A stretch of 6,832 nucleotides of DNA from positions 1 to 6,832 of the forward strand of contig CAPZDM010000077.1 of NCBI GenBank assembly GCA_948745425.1, written 5' to 3'. Under the pieces are notes generated by a model, which did not search any database, was not told where the DNA came from, and saw only the letters and a program-made list of their open reading frames with translations. This DNA is from an uncultured Clostridia bacterium. Lineage in GTDB: Bacteria; Bacillota; Clostridia; TANB77; CAG-508. A program made the translations under genes and the position numbers. Of the stretch, positions 1 through 6,036 are shown piece by piece (positions within the stretch are counted from its first letter, which is position 1; every line of letters starts with the position of its first letter).

Positions 1-8
1 CATAAATG

Positions 9-1316
9 CTATTTTTTTATTGGTATTCTTATGACCACTTCTGTCCCTTTGTCTTTTTTGCTCTTGATATCTATACTTCCATTGTTTTTGTCTAGTATTT
101 CTTTTGCTATTGATAGTCCTAGTCCTGTTCCTCCCATTTCTCTTGTTCTTGATTTATCTACTCTATAAAATCTTTCGAATATCCTGTTTAAGTCTTCTTC
201 TGGTATTCCTAATCCATTGTCTATTATTTTTACATATGCATCATTATATATATACCCTACATACATTTTTATTGTACCTTTTTCTGGCGTGTATTTTATG
301 CTGTTGGATAATATATTTAATACTACTCTTTCTATTCCATCTCTGTCTGCATATACAGCTGGAACATTTGCTGTAACAAAACATTCTGCATTATGATGCT
401 TTTTTTGTATTTCTATTTGCAATTTTTCTTGACATTTTTTTACTAAGTCACCTAAGTCAAATTCTGCTTTCTTTGTTCTTTCTTCATCATTATCATATTT
501 AGATAACGTCAATAAGTCTGTTACAAGTTTTGCCATTCTCCTTGCTTCTGTTGCTATTACATTTAAGAATTTTTCTTGTGTTTGTTTGTCATATTCTCCT
601 TCTAATAAGGTGTCTGCATATCCCATTATTGATGTTATTGGTGTTTTTAGTTCATGTGATACATCTGCTACGAATTCTTTTCTCATGTTGTCTAGTTTTA
701 CATGTTCTGTAATATCTTGTATTACTACTATTACTCCATTTGGCGTTTCATCTTCATTTCTTAATGGTGCGAAAAACATATATATGTAATTATCTCCTAT
801 TGCCACTCTTTGTGCTGTTGATGTCCAGTTCTCTAAGTAAATTACCTTCTCTAAATTAACATTAATATTATATTTTCCAAATATTTTATCAAAGGTGTCG
901 TCTTCTGGCATTATTCTTAATAGTCTTGTTGCCGCTGGGTTTGTTAATGAGATTTTTCCATCCATATCAAAGGCTAAGATTCCGTCTGTCATGTGTAATA
1001 ACATTGTTTCTATCTGTTTTTTCTGTTTTGATACTTCTTTTACATTTTCCTCTGATGCATCTATTAGCTTTTCTGATGGTTCTATTACCTTTTTTGATAT
1101 CAGTATTCCTACAAATATTGATAATATTATATATATTAATGTTATAATACATAGTATTATTTCTATTTTTATTATGGTTGTCTTAATTATTTCTGAATTG
1201 TTTTCTAATACCATATTTTCTAGTGTTATTATAGTTGTTATTCCTATTGATAATATTCCTATAAGTCCTGTTATTATTAATATTATTGCTAGTTTCGCTT
1301 TTGCATTTTTTAACAT
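9..1316 (-). CDS. walK: WalK-like membrane sensor histidine kinase with reduced sensor region
   Basis: This is a 435-residue inner-membrane histidine kinase that should phosphorylate the response regulator encoded just upstream. Two hydrophobic helices lie at about residues 9-31 and 53-74, with only about 20 residues outside. A short basic/coiled linker (75-105) and a PAS-like domain (about 105-205, containing DGILAFD) follow. The phosphoacceptor is H221 in FVADVSHELKTP. The ATPase domain shows the N box N334-N338 (NILSN), G1 box D366-G370 (DNGLG), F box F380-R385 (FERFYR) and G2 box G395-G400 (GGTGLG), so catalysis looks intact. The ATG has GGAGGA at 1321-1326, 4 bases upstream; the stop is TAG. 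Bacillus WalK carries a large extracellular PAS domain and a full HAMP domain. Here the former is absent and only the first HAMP helix (around P80) is recognisable. The partner and the DHp sequence favour WalK; PhoR is the main alternative name. Confidence 0.88.
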   Translation of the reverse strand: MLKNAKAKLAIILIITGLIGILSIGITTIITLENMVLENNSEIIKTTIIKIEIILCIITLIYIILSIFVGILISKKVIEPSEKLIDASEENVKEVSKQKKQIETMLLHMTDGILAFDMDGKISLTNPAATRLLRIMPEDDTFDKIFGKYNINVNLEKVIYLENWTSTAQRVAIGDNYIYMFFAPLRNEDETPNGVIVVIQDITEHVKLDNMRKEFVADVSHELKTPITSIMGYADTLLEGEYDKQTQEKFLNVIATEARRMAKLVTDLLTLSKYDNDEERTKKAEFDLGDLVKKCQEKLQIEIQKKHHNAECFVTANVPAVYADRDGIERVVLNILSNSIKYTPEKGTIKMYVGYIYNDAYVKIIDNGLGIPEEDLNRIFERFYRVDKSRTREMGGTGLGLSIAKEILDKNNGSIDIKSKKDKGTEVVIRIPIKK

Positions 1317-1348
1317 GATTTCCTCCAGAATAGTTATATATATTTTTT

Positions 1349-1374
1349 AAAAAACGGACGAGCAATGCTCGCCC
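1349..1374 (-). terminator. Intrinsic terminator between walR and walK
   Basis: Read on the minus strand, GGGCGAGC-ATT-GCTCGTCC (1374-1356) forms an 8-bp GC-rich stem with one G-U pair and a 3-base loop. It is followed by G and six T (1354-1349). On the plus strand the G-U pair becomes an A-C mismatch and no T run follows, so it acts in the minus direction only. It should end most walR transcripts before walK. A very weak promoter-like pair (TTGCTC at 1365-1360, 17 bases, TATATA at 1342-1337) overlaps it and could start a short walK transcript, but I would not rely on that. Confidence 0.78.
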
Positions 1375-1405
1375 ATATACTTAATATTTAAAGATATATT
1401 TATTT

Positions 1406-1440
1406 GGTTGGAAAATATTTGTTGCAAATATTTTTCAACC
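1406..1440 (-). other. Long AT-rich stem-loop directly after the walR stop
   Basis: Arms at 1406-1421 and 1425-1440 are complementary over 16 positions, with one mismatch on the minus-strand RNA (a G-U pair on the plus strand) and a 3-base loop. The structure begins 3 bases after the walR stop codon. No T run follows it on the minus strand, so it is not a classical terminator by itself. A 3'-end stabilising or processing hairpin for walR mRNA is a reasonable inference. The true terminator lies 32 bases further on. Confidence 0.6.
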
Positions 1441-1443
1441 ACC

Positions 1444-2184
1444 TTATTGTTCGGGTTTGGCAATATAGTACCCTATCCCCCTTTTTGTAACTAATATCTT
1501 AGGGTCTGTTGTATCATCTTCTATTTTTTCCCTTATTCTTCTTACTGTAACATCAACTGTTCTTATATCTCCAAAGTATTCATATCCCCATACCTTTTCA
1601 AGTAATAATTCTCTTGATACTACTTGACCTGGTTGGTTTGCTAAATATCTTAATACTTCAAATTCTCTTACTGTTAAGTCTACTTTTTTGCCTCTCACTT
1701 TTACGTCAAATTTGTCTAAGTCTAGTTGTAAGTCTCCTATTATTATTTTTCTATCATTTTCTTTTGTCTCATTTTCGTTTGATGTGCCTTGAGATAATTC
1801 ATATTTTCTAAGATTGGCTTTTATTCTTGCTATTAATTCTCTTACACTAAATGGCTTTGTAACATAGTCGTCTGCTCCAAGTTCAAGCCCTAATATTTTG
1901 TCAATTTCTTCTTCTTTTGCAGTTAGCATAATTATTGGAATATTTAATGCTGTTCTTACTTTTTTGCAGACTGTAAGTCCATCCATTTTTGGTAACATTA
2001 TATCTAATAAAATTATATTAGGTCTTTTTTCTAAGGCAATATTTACAGCTTCAACACCATCGTTTGCAATTAGTGTATTATAACCTTCCTTTTTTAAATT
2101 ATATTCTAATATATCTACTATTGGCTTTTCATCATCTACTATTAATACTGTTTTTGCATTTTCATTTACAATATCTAATTCCAT
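1444..2184 (-). CDS. walR: WalR/YycF-type OmpR-family response regulator
   Basis: This is a 246-residue cytoplasmic transcription regulator. The receiver domain (about 10-128) has acidic residues D17 and D18, phosphorylation site D61 (in ILLDIMLPKMDG), T88 (MLTA) and K110 (TKPF). A short hydrophilic linker (about 133-145, rich in N and E) leads to a winged-helix DNA-binding domain (about 147-241). The stretches VWGYEYFGDIRT and VDVTVRRIREKIED, and an ending in KPEQ, closely match remembered Bacillus WalR, better than PhoP or ResD. WalR in Firmicutes controls cell-wall hydrolases and is often essential; that role is inferred here from family. I chose the ATG at 2184 because AGAAAGGTGG sits 6 bases upstream. 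An in-frame ATG at 2217 would add 11 residues but has no ribosome binding site. The partner kinase is next downstream, past a terminator. The ATPase gene ends 61 bases upstream with no terminator between. Confidence 0.93.
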   Translation of the reverse strand: MELDIVNENAKTVLIVDDEKPIVDILEYNLKKEGYNTLIANDGVEAVNIALEKRPNIILLDIMLPKMDGLTVCKKVRTALNIPIIMLTAKEEEIDKILGLELGADDYVTKPFSVRELIARIKANLRKYELSQGTSNENETKENDRKIIIGDLQLDLDKFDVKVRGKKVDLTVREFEVLRYLANQPGQVVSRELLLEKVWGYEYFGDIRTVDVTVRRIREKIEDDTTDPKILVTKRGIGYYIAKPEQ

Positions 2185-2190
2185 AATAGT

Positions 2191-2198
2191 CCACCTTT
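2191..2198 (-). promoter_or_regulatory. Ribosome binding site that sets the walR start
   Basis: Minus-strand AAAGGTGG lies 6 bases before the ATG at 2184. The alternative ATG at 2217 is preceded by only A/T-rich sequence without any purine SD core, which decides between the two in-frame starts. Confidence 0.7.
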
Positions 2199-2207
2199 CT
2201 TTAATAA

Positions 2208-2236
2208 TATATATCATAGTATTCTTTTTTTAACAA
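2208..2236 (-). promoter_or_regulatory. Possible weak walR promoter
   Basis: Minus-strand TTGTTA (2236-2231), a 17-base spacer and TATATA (2213-2208) would start RNA near 2201, just before the walR ribosome binding site. The region is so AT-rich that such a match can arise by chance. The alternative is read-through from the ATPase gene, since no terminator separates them. Confidence 0.3.
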
Positions 2237-2245
2237 GGGTTTTTT

Positions 2246-4879
2246 TTATTTTTTTCTTCTTTCGATTAATTTTGTTATTTCAATTATTGGTACTATTAAA
2301 AATGCTAATCCAAAGGCTGTTATAAATTCTATAAATGAAATACTTGTAAATCCAAATAAGTTAACAAAGAATGGTATATATATTATTCCTAAAGTGAAGA
2401 TTGTTGTTAATACAAATGCTCCAAGTAACCACCAGTTCATATTTTTCATTTTGAATATTGAGTTTCTCTGTGAACGCATACATACTGCATGGAACATTTC
2501 TATGAAGTTCATTGTTAAGAATGCCATTGACATTCCGTCTCCTGATTCTGCTAGTTTCCATACTCCTGATTCCATATATTCTCCAATAAAGAATGATAAT
2601 ACAACTAGTAATCCCATCATTAATCCATGAATTATCATGTCTCTTCCTGCACCATTTGAGAAAACGCTTTCGTTTGATTTACGTGGTTTTCTTTTCATGA
2701 TATCTCCTTCTGCCTTTTCCATCCCTAATGCAAGTCCTGGTGCGCTGTCTGTTACCATGTTAATCCATAATAAGTGTGCTGGTGTTAACATTGTTACTCC
2801 TAGTACTGATGATGTAAATACTGCAACTACTTCTGCCATATTTGTTGATAATTGAAATTGTAAGACTTTTCTTACATTATCATATATTCTTCTTCCTTCT
2901 TCTACTGCATTTACTATTGTTGCAAAGTTGTCATCTGCTAATACTACATCTGATACTCCTTTTGTTACGTCTGTTCCTGTTATACCCATGCTTATACCTA
3001 CATCTGCCATTTTTATTGATGGTGCATCATTTACTCCATCTCCTGTCATTGCAGTTATAAGGTTTTGTGATTTTAATATTTTTACAATTCTAGTTTTGTG
3101 TTCTGGTTGTACACGTGCATATACTGAACATTTTTTTACTACTCTTATTAGTTCTTCGTCTGATAGTTCTTCGATTTCTGCTCCTGTAATTGCTTCTTTT
3201 GCATCTTTTATTATTTTTAAGTCTTTTGCTATTGCAACTGCTGTGTCTTTGTGGTCTCCTGTAATCATTATAGGTCTTATTCCTGCTTTTCTACATTCTT
3301 CAATAGCTCCATATACTTCTTTTCTACATGGGTCTATCATTCCTACAAATCCTATAAAAGTCATGTTTTTCTCTAATATGTCTGACTCATATATTTCAGG
3401 CTTTTGTGTATATTCTACATATGCTGCTCCTAAAACTCTATATGCTTTATCTGCAAATTCCTTGCTCTCTTTCATTATGTCTTTTTTTATTTCATCTGTT
3501 AGTTTTTCTACTTTTCCATTGTTTAGATAGCCTGTACAACGTTCTAATAATATTTCACATGCTCCTTTTGTGTATTGTACATATTTGCCGTTTTCTTCAT
3601 GTATTGTAGACATCATTTTTCTACTTGAGTCAAATGGTTCCTCTCCAACACGAGGACTTTTTTCTTCTATTTTTGATTTTAATAGTCCTATTTTTTTTGC
3701 ATATTCTACTAATGCATTTTCCGTTGGTTCTCCTTGTGCATGCTCGTCATTTTCTCCTATTTTTGAGTCATTACATAGGCACATTGCTTTTGCTAATAGT
3801 TCTTCATTTTCTGTGTATTTGTCTACTACTGTCATTTTATTTTGTGTTAGTGTTCCTGTTTTGTCTGAACATATAACTTGTGTACATCCTAGTGCTTCTA
3901 CTGCTGTTAATTTTCTTATTAGTGCTTTACGTTTTGCCATTGATGTTACACCTATTGATAATATAATTGTAACGACTGCTGGTAATCCTTCTGGAATTGC
4001 TGCTACTGCTAGTGCAATTGCTACTAAAAATGTGTCTAGTATTACTTTTCCACTGAATACACCTTGTCTTACAATTCCGAATATGAATACAAAAACACTT
4101 ATTGCTATTACTATTTTTGTTAATACTTTTGAAAGTTCTGCCATTTTCCTTTGTAATGGTGTTTGTTCATCTACTGCTTGATTTAGTGCATCTGCTATTT
4201 TTCCAATTTCTGTTTTCATTCCTGTTTCTACTACTACTGCTTTTCCTCTTCCATATGCTACTGTACTTCCACTGTATAGCATATTCCTTCTATCTCCTAA
4301 TGATATGTCTTTTTGTTCTTCTTTTAATTCTAATATATTGATTATTTTACTTACAGGTACTGATTCTCCTGTTATTGCTGCTTCTTCTATTTTCATACTA
4401 TGACTTTCTAGTATACGACAGTCTGCAGAAATTGCATCCCCTGCTTCTAGTATTACTATATCTCCTGGAACTAGTTCTTCGCTCTTTAAAATTTCCATTT
4501 TTCCATCTCTTAATACTTTTGAGGTTACTGCTGTCATTTCTTTTAAAGAATCTATTGCTTTTTCTGCTTTGCTTTCTTGAATAATCCCTAATATGGTGTT
4601 AATTGCTACTACAAATAATATAATGAAAACATCTGTAAATGACTCATTTTGTATTATTGCTGTAAATGCTGATATTCCTGCTGCTACAAGTAACATTATA
4701 ATCATTGGGTCTAGTATTGATTTTAATACTTTTTTATATATGGGTTCTTTTGGTGGTTCTGCTAATTTATTTGCTCCATATTTCTCTTTTCTTTGTTTTG
4801 CTTCTTCTTTTGTTAATCCTTCTTCTGTAGAATTCAATTCTTTTAATACCTTTTCTTTTTCTTCTAGATAGTATCTCAT
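2246..4879 (-). CDS. Calcium-transporting P-type ATPase (P2A, PacL/YloB/SERCA-like)
   Basis: This 877-residue cation pump, of normal length for bacterial calcium ATPases, should export Ca2+ using ATP. Visible motifs are TGES at 170-173 in the actuator domain, the phosphorylated aspartate D339 in DKTGT, the nucleotide-binding KGA at 438-440, DPCR at 516-519 (usually DPPR), TGD at 540-542, and the hinge TGDGVNDAP at 612-620. Ten membrane helices are plausible: M1-M2 around 52-104, M3-M4 around 251-309, M5-M10 around 672-866. Calcium ligands match SERCA in M4 (E297 in PEGLP), M5 (N680 and E683) and M6 (N707, T710, D711). The M8 glutamate of SERCA site I aligns with Q804. The ATG has AAAGGAAGG 6 bases upstream and a candidate promoter at 4943-4971. 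The gene runs towards walR with no terminator between. Substrate assignment to Ca2+ rests on these residues; Mn2+ transport cannot be excluded. Confidence 0.95.
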   Translation of the reverse strand: MRYYLEEKEKVLKELNSTEEGLTKEEAKQRKEKYGANKLAEPPKEPIYKKVLKSILDPMIIMLLVAAGISAFTAIIQNESFTDVFIILFVVAINTILGIIQESKAEKAIDSLKEMTAVTSKVLRDGKMEILKSEELVPGDIVILEAGDAISADCRILESHSMKIEEAAITGESVPVSKIINILELKEEQKDISLGDRRNMLYSGSTVAYGRGKAVVVETGMKTEIGKIADALNQAVDEQTPLQRKMAELSKVLTKIVIAISVFVFIFGIVRQGVFSGKVILDTFLVAIALAVAAIPEGLPAVVTIILSIGVTSMAKRKALIRKLTAVEALGCTQVICSDKTGTLTQNKMTVVDKYTENEELLAKAMCLCNDSKIGENDEHAQGEPTENALVEYAKKIGLLKSKIEEKSPRVGEEPFDSSRKMMSTIHEENGKYVQYTKGACEILLERCTGYLNNGKVEKLTDEIKKDIMKESKEFADKAYRVLGAAYVEYTQKPEIYESDILEKNMTFIGFVGMIDPCRKEVYGAIEECRKAGIRPIMITGDHKDTAVAIAKDLKIIKDAKEAITGAEIEELSDEELIRVVKKCSVYARVQPEHKTRIVKILKSQNLITAMTGDGVNDAPSIKMADVGISMGITGTDVTKGVSDVVLADDNFATIVNAVEEGRRIYDNVRKVLQFQLSTNMAEVVAVFTSSVLGVTMLTPAHLLWINMVTDSAPGLALGMEKAEGDIMKRKPRKSNESVFSNGAGRDMIIHGLMMGLLVVLSFFIGEYMESGVWKLAESGDGMSMAFLTMNFIEMFHAVCMRSQRNSIFKMKNMNWWLLGAFVLTTIFTLGIIYIPFFVNLFGFTSISFIEFITAFGLAFLIVPIIEITKLIERRKK

Positions 4880-4942
4880 TTTTTTCCTTCCTTTCGTTTT
4901 ATAGTATTTTTGTTTGCATACTAAATTATTCCTTTTTTTGTT

Positions 4943-4971
4943 ATTCTATATTATTGTTTTTATTTTTGCAA
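4943..4971 (-). promoter_or_regulatory. Candidate promoter of the calcium ATPase gene
   Basis: Minus-strand TTGCAA (4971-4966, 4 of 6 consensus bases), a 17-base spacer and TAGAAT (4948-4943, 5 of 6) predict a start near 4936 and a leader of about 57 bases. The rest of the leader is A/T-rich, with no riboswitch-like fold that I can see. Confidence 0.5.
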
Positions 4972-4999
4972 TCTTTTTTACACATAAATTTGTGTTTGT

Positions 5000-5032
5000 G
5001 GGGGTGAATTTAAAAATATAATCATCCCTACA
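5000..5032 (-). repeat. GTAG-hairpin element, copy 1 (REP-like)
   Basis: On the minus strand the element starts TGTAGGGATGA (5032-5022) and ends TCACCCCC (5007-5000). The arms 5001-5007 and 5022-5028 pair over seven positions, the pairing being complete only on the plus strand (one G-U). It abuts the 65-bp tandem array and shares its TGTAGGG start with 5997-6021 and 6720-6746. Confidence 0.5.
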
Positions 5033-5160
5033 ACCCCAAATTTAGGTGTGTCCCAATTTCCGAAAAAATGGAAAAGAGAACCGTCCCAATTTCCACAACC
5101 CCAAATTTAGGTGTGTCCCAATTTCCGAAAAAATGGAAAAGAGAACCGTCCCAATTTCCA
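5031..5160. repeat. Perfect 65-bp tandem duplication
   Basis: Positions 5031-5095 and 5096-5160 are identical over all 65 bases. Each unit contains the 11-mer TCCCAATTTCC twice; the four copies start at 5051, 5084, 5116 and 5149, and a variant fifth copy starts at 5174. On the minus strand each unit reads GGAAATTGGGACGG, then a small TTTCC/GGAAA hairpin, then GGAAATTGGGACACACC. There is no ORF with a ribosome binding site. The 310-base gap between trhA and the ATPase gene is made up of this array, the flanking hairpin element (5000-5032), the decayed unit (5161-5193) and the ATPase promoter and leader. Confidence 0.9.
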
Positions 5161-5193
5161 GAAAAAAGAACCGTCTCAATTTCCACAATTTAG
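5161..5193. repeat. Decayed third unit of the 65-bp repeat
   Basis: The stretch matches the second half of the 65-bp unit and the start of the next (GAACCGTCTCAATTTCCACAA...TTTAG). It carries a C-to-T change at 5175 and small length differences. It overlaps the trhA stop codon at 5190-5192, so the repeat array abuts the gene exactly. Confidence 0.65.
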
Positions 5194-5195
5194 AC
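5162..5195 (-). terminator. Probable trhA terminator formed from repeat sequence
   Basis: On the minus strand GTCTAAAT (5195-5188) pairs with ATTGAGAC (5180-5173) across a 7-base loop, giving 8 positions with one mismatch. GG, TTC and six T (5167-5162) follow. The trhA stop codon is inside the left arm. The stem is weak and partly AT, so termination may be incomplete. Confidence 0.45.
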
Positions 5196-5864
5196 CACAT
5201 ATAATAATATACATAAAAAATGCAACAGACTTCCTATGCAAATGCATATATGGAATACTGAGTGTATATATTTGTGTTTTTTTCCTATTCCATATAATAT
5301 TGCTCCAATTGTATATATTATTCCTCCTGCTACTAATAGTGTAACTCCTCCTATTCCTAAAAGGGCTGGTAGTAGATTTGCTTTTACTATTATGCACCAG
5401 CCCATTGCTATATAACATATCATTGAGAATTTTTTGTATTTTTTTAAGTCTATTGAGTTTAATGTTATTCCTAATATTGCCATTGCCCATATTATTCCAA
5501 ATATTATCCACCCTGTTGCTAAATCATATTCTCTTAAAGTACATAGTGCAAATGGCGTGTATGATCCTGCTATTAATAAAAATATTGAACAATGATCTAG
5601 TATCTGGAATACTTTTTTTGCTCCTAGTTTTGGACTTAACCCATGGTATATACTAGACATTGTATATAAAATTACCATTGTAGTTCCGAAAATTGCACTG
5701 CTTACTATTCCATATACATTTGAGTGAATTGCTGACATTACAACACAGAGTACTATTGCTACAATTCCCATTACTCCACCTACTATATGTGTTGTCATGT
5801 TAAAAATCTCTTCACCTTTAGTGTATTTTGGTAAAACTCTATCTGTTAGTTTTATTCTGTTCAA
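5190..5864 (-). CDS. trhA: PAQR/hemolysin III family membrane protein, TrhA type
   Basis: This 224-residue integral membrane protein has about seven hydrophobic helices (roughly 26-46, 53-73, 87-107, 117-137, 148-166, 170-192 and 203-223). The family signature is present: an EEIFN...H segment at 19-26, S70-x3-H74 (SSIYH), D90-H91 (LDHCS), SYTPF at 101-105, and H201-x3-H205 in the last helix. In PAQR proteins the histidines bind a metal ion. Bacterial members include Bacillus cereus hemolysin III and E. coli YqfA/TrhA, linked to membrane homeostasis; which role applies here cannot be read from sequence. The start is TTG, not ATG: AAGGAGG lies 6 bases upstream and the N-terminal KYTKGEEIFN segment is typical of the family, whereas the next ATG (residue 23) would cut into it. 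The promoter is at 5933-5961. The gene stands alone, with the upstream gene 172 bases away. Confidence 0.92.
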   Translation of the reverse strand: MNRIKLTDRVLPKYTKGEEIFNMTTHIVGGVMGIVAIVLCVVMSAIHSNVYGIVSSAIFGTTMVILYTMSSIYHGLSPKLGAKKVFQILDHCSIFLLIAGSYTPFALCTLREYDLATGWIIFGIIWAMAILGITLNSIDLKKYKKFSMICYIAMGWCIIVKANLLPALLGIGGVTLLVAGGIIYTIGAILYGIGKKHKYIHSVFHICICIGSLLHFLCILLYVV

Positions 5865-5870
5865 TTTTAT

Positions 5871-5877
5871 CCTCCTT
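5871..5877 (-). promoter_or_regulatory. Strong ribosome binding site supporting a TTG start
   Basis: Minus-strand AAGGAGG, a full match to the anti-SD core, ends 6 bases before the TTG at 5864. It fixes the trhA start and also overlaps the last bases of the small upstream reading frame at 5876-5920. Confidence 0.85.
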
Positions 5878-5920
5878 ATATGTCGAATTTTGTTTTTTCT
5901 TGTTTTTCATATTCTGTCAT
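5876..5920 (-). CDS. Possible 14-residue leader peptide upstream of trhA
   Basis: A short frame, ATG to TAA, would encode MTEYEKQEKTKFDI inside the trhA leader. Its ATG lies only about 7 bases after the predicted transcription start and has no clear ribosome binding site. Its TAA overlaps the trhA AAGGAGG, so ribosomes ending here would be placed next to the TTG start. The sequence is charged and resembles nothing I recognise. It may be a chance frame in A-rich leader RNA. Confidence 0.2.
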   Translation of the reverse strand: MTEYEKQEKTKFDI

Positions 5921-5930
5921 CCAGTATTTA

Positions 5931-5956
5931 ATACTATATCATATGTGGTATAGTAT
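5931..5956. promoter_or_regulatory. Operator-like dyad overlapping the trhA promoter
   Basis: ATACTATA (5931-5938) and TATAGTAT (5949-5956) are perfect 8-bp inverted arms around 10 bases, and 3 of the 5 inner position pairs also match, giving 11 of 13. The dyad covers the -10 box and the whole spacer and reaches the first base of the -35. A repressor bound here would block RNA polymerase. No regulator gene lies beside it, so the binding protein is unknown. Confidence 0.5.
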
Positions 5957-5961
5957 GTCAA
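5933..5961 (-). promoter_or_regulatory. Near-consensus promoter of trhA
   Basis: Minus-strand TTGACA (5961-5956, perfect), a 17-base spacer and TATAGT (5938-5933, 5 of 6), with TGA directly before the -10 as an extended -10 element. The predicted start is near 5926, giving a leader of about 62 bases. This is the strongest promoter in the window. Confidence 0.82.
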
Positions 5962-5996
5962 TGTTTCATAAATTTTTAGCTATATCCTTTCTTCCA

Positions 5997-6021
5997 CGGG
6001 CAATTACTAATCGTCCCTACA
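5997..6021 (-). repeat. GTAG-hairpin element, copy 2 (REP-like)
   Basis: Minus-strand TGTAGGGACGATTAG (6021-6007) continues into TAATTGCCCG (6006-5997). GGG-C-GAT pairs with ATTGCCC, with one bulged A and one G-U pair, around a short loop. It lies 15 bases past the stop of the SprT-like gene and is not followed by a T run, so it is not a good terminator. Unlike the other two copies it has no GGGACGG array beside it. Confidence 0.5.
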
Positions 6022-6036
6022 TTCTCTCTACTATTT

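Noticed and set aside
1..3. Minus-strand ATG just past the walK stop as the start of a next gene
   Set aside because: Only 3 bases are visible and no ribosome binding site lies before it.
2185..2217. Longer walR starting at the ATG at 2217
   Set aside because: No ribosome binding site precedes it, and the extra 11 residues are not found in WalR, while 2184 has AAAGGTGG at ideal spacing.
2928..3530. Long open frames on the plus strand opposite the ATPase gene (also 3570-4181) and opposite walK (895-1350)
   Set aside because: They are antisense to well-supported genes with intact motifs, are rich in Ser/Ile/Leu as expected from complementing A-rich codons, lack ribosome binding sites and match no family I know.
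4886..4903. TATAAA at 4903-4898 as the ATPase -10 box
   Set aside because: It would start transcription inside the ribosome binding site and has no reasonable -35.
4880..5189. Riboswitch or structured RNA leader before the ATPase
   Set aside because: Beyond the repeats, the predicted 57-base leader is almost pure A/T with no conserved fold or terminator/antiterminator pair.
5031..5193. CRISPR array
   Set aside because: The repeats are directly adjacent, with no unique spacers of constant length, the 65-base period is one continuous identical unit, and no cas gene is present.
5872..5909. A second small frame beginning ATGAAAAACAAG in the trhA leader, running out of frame into trhA
   Set aside because: It has no ribosome binding site, is lysine-rich by composition and overlaps the trhA start in another frame.
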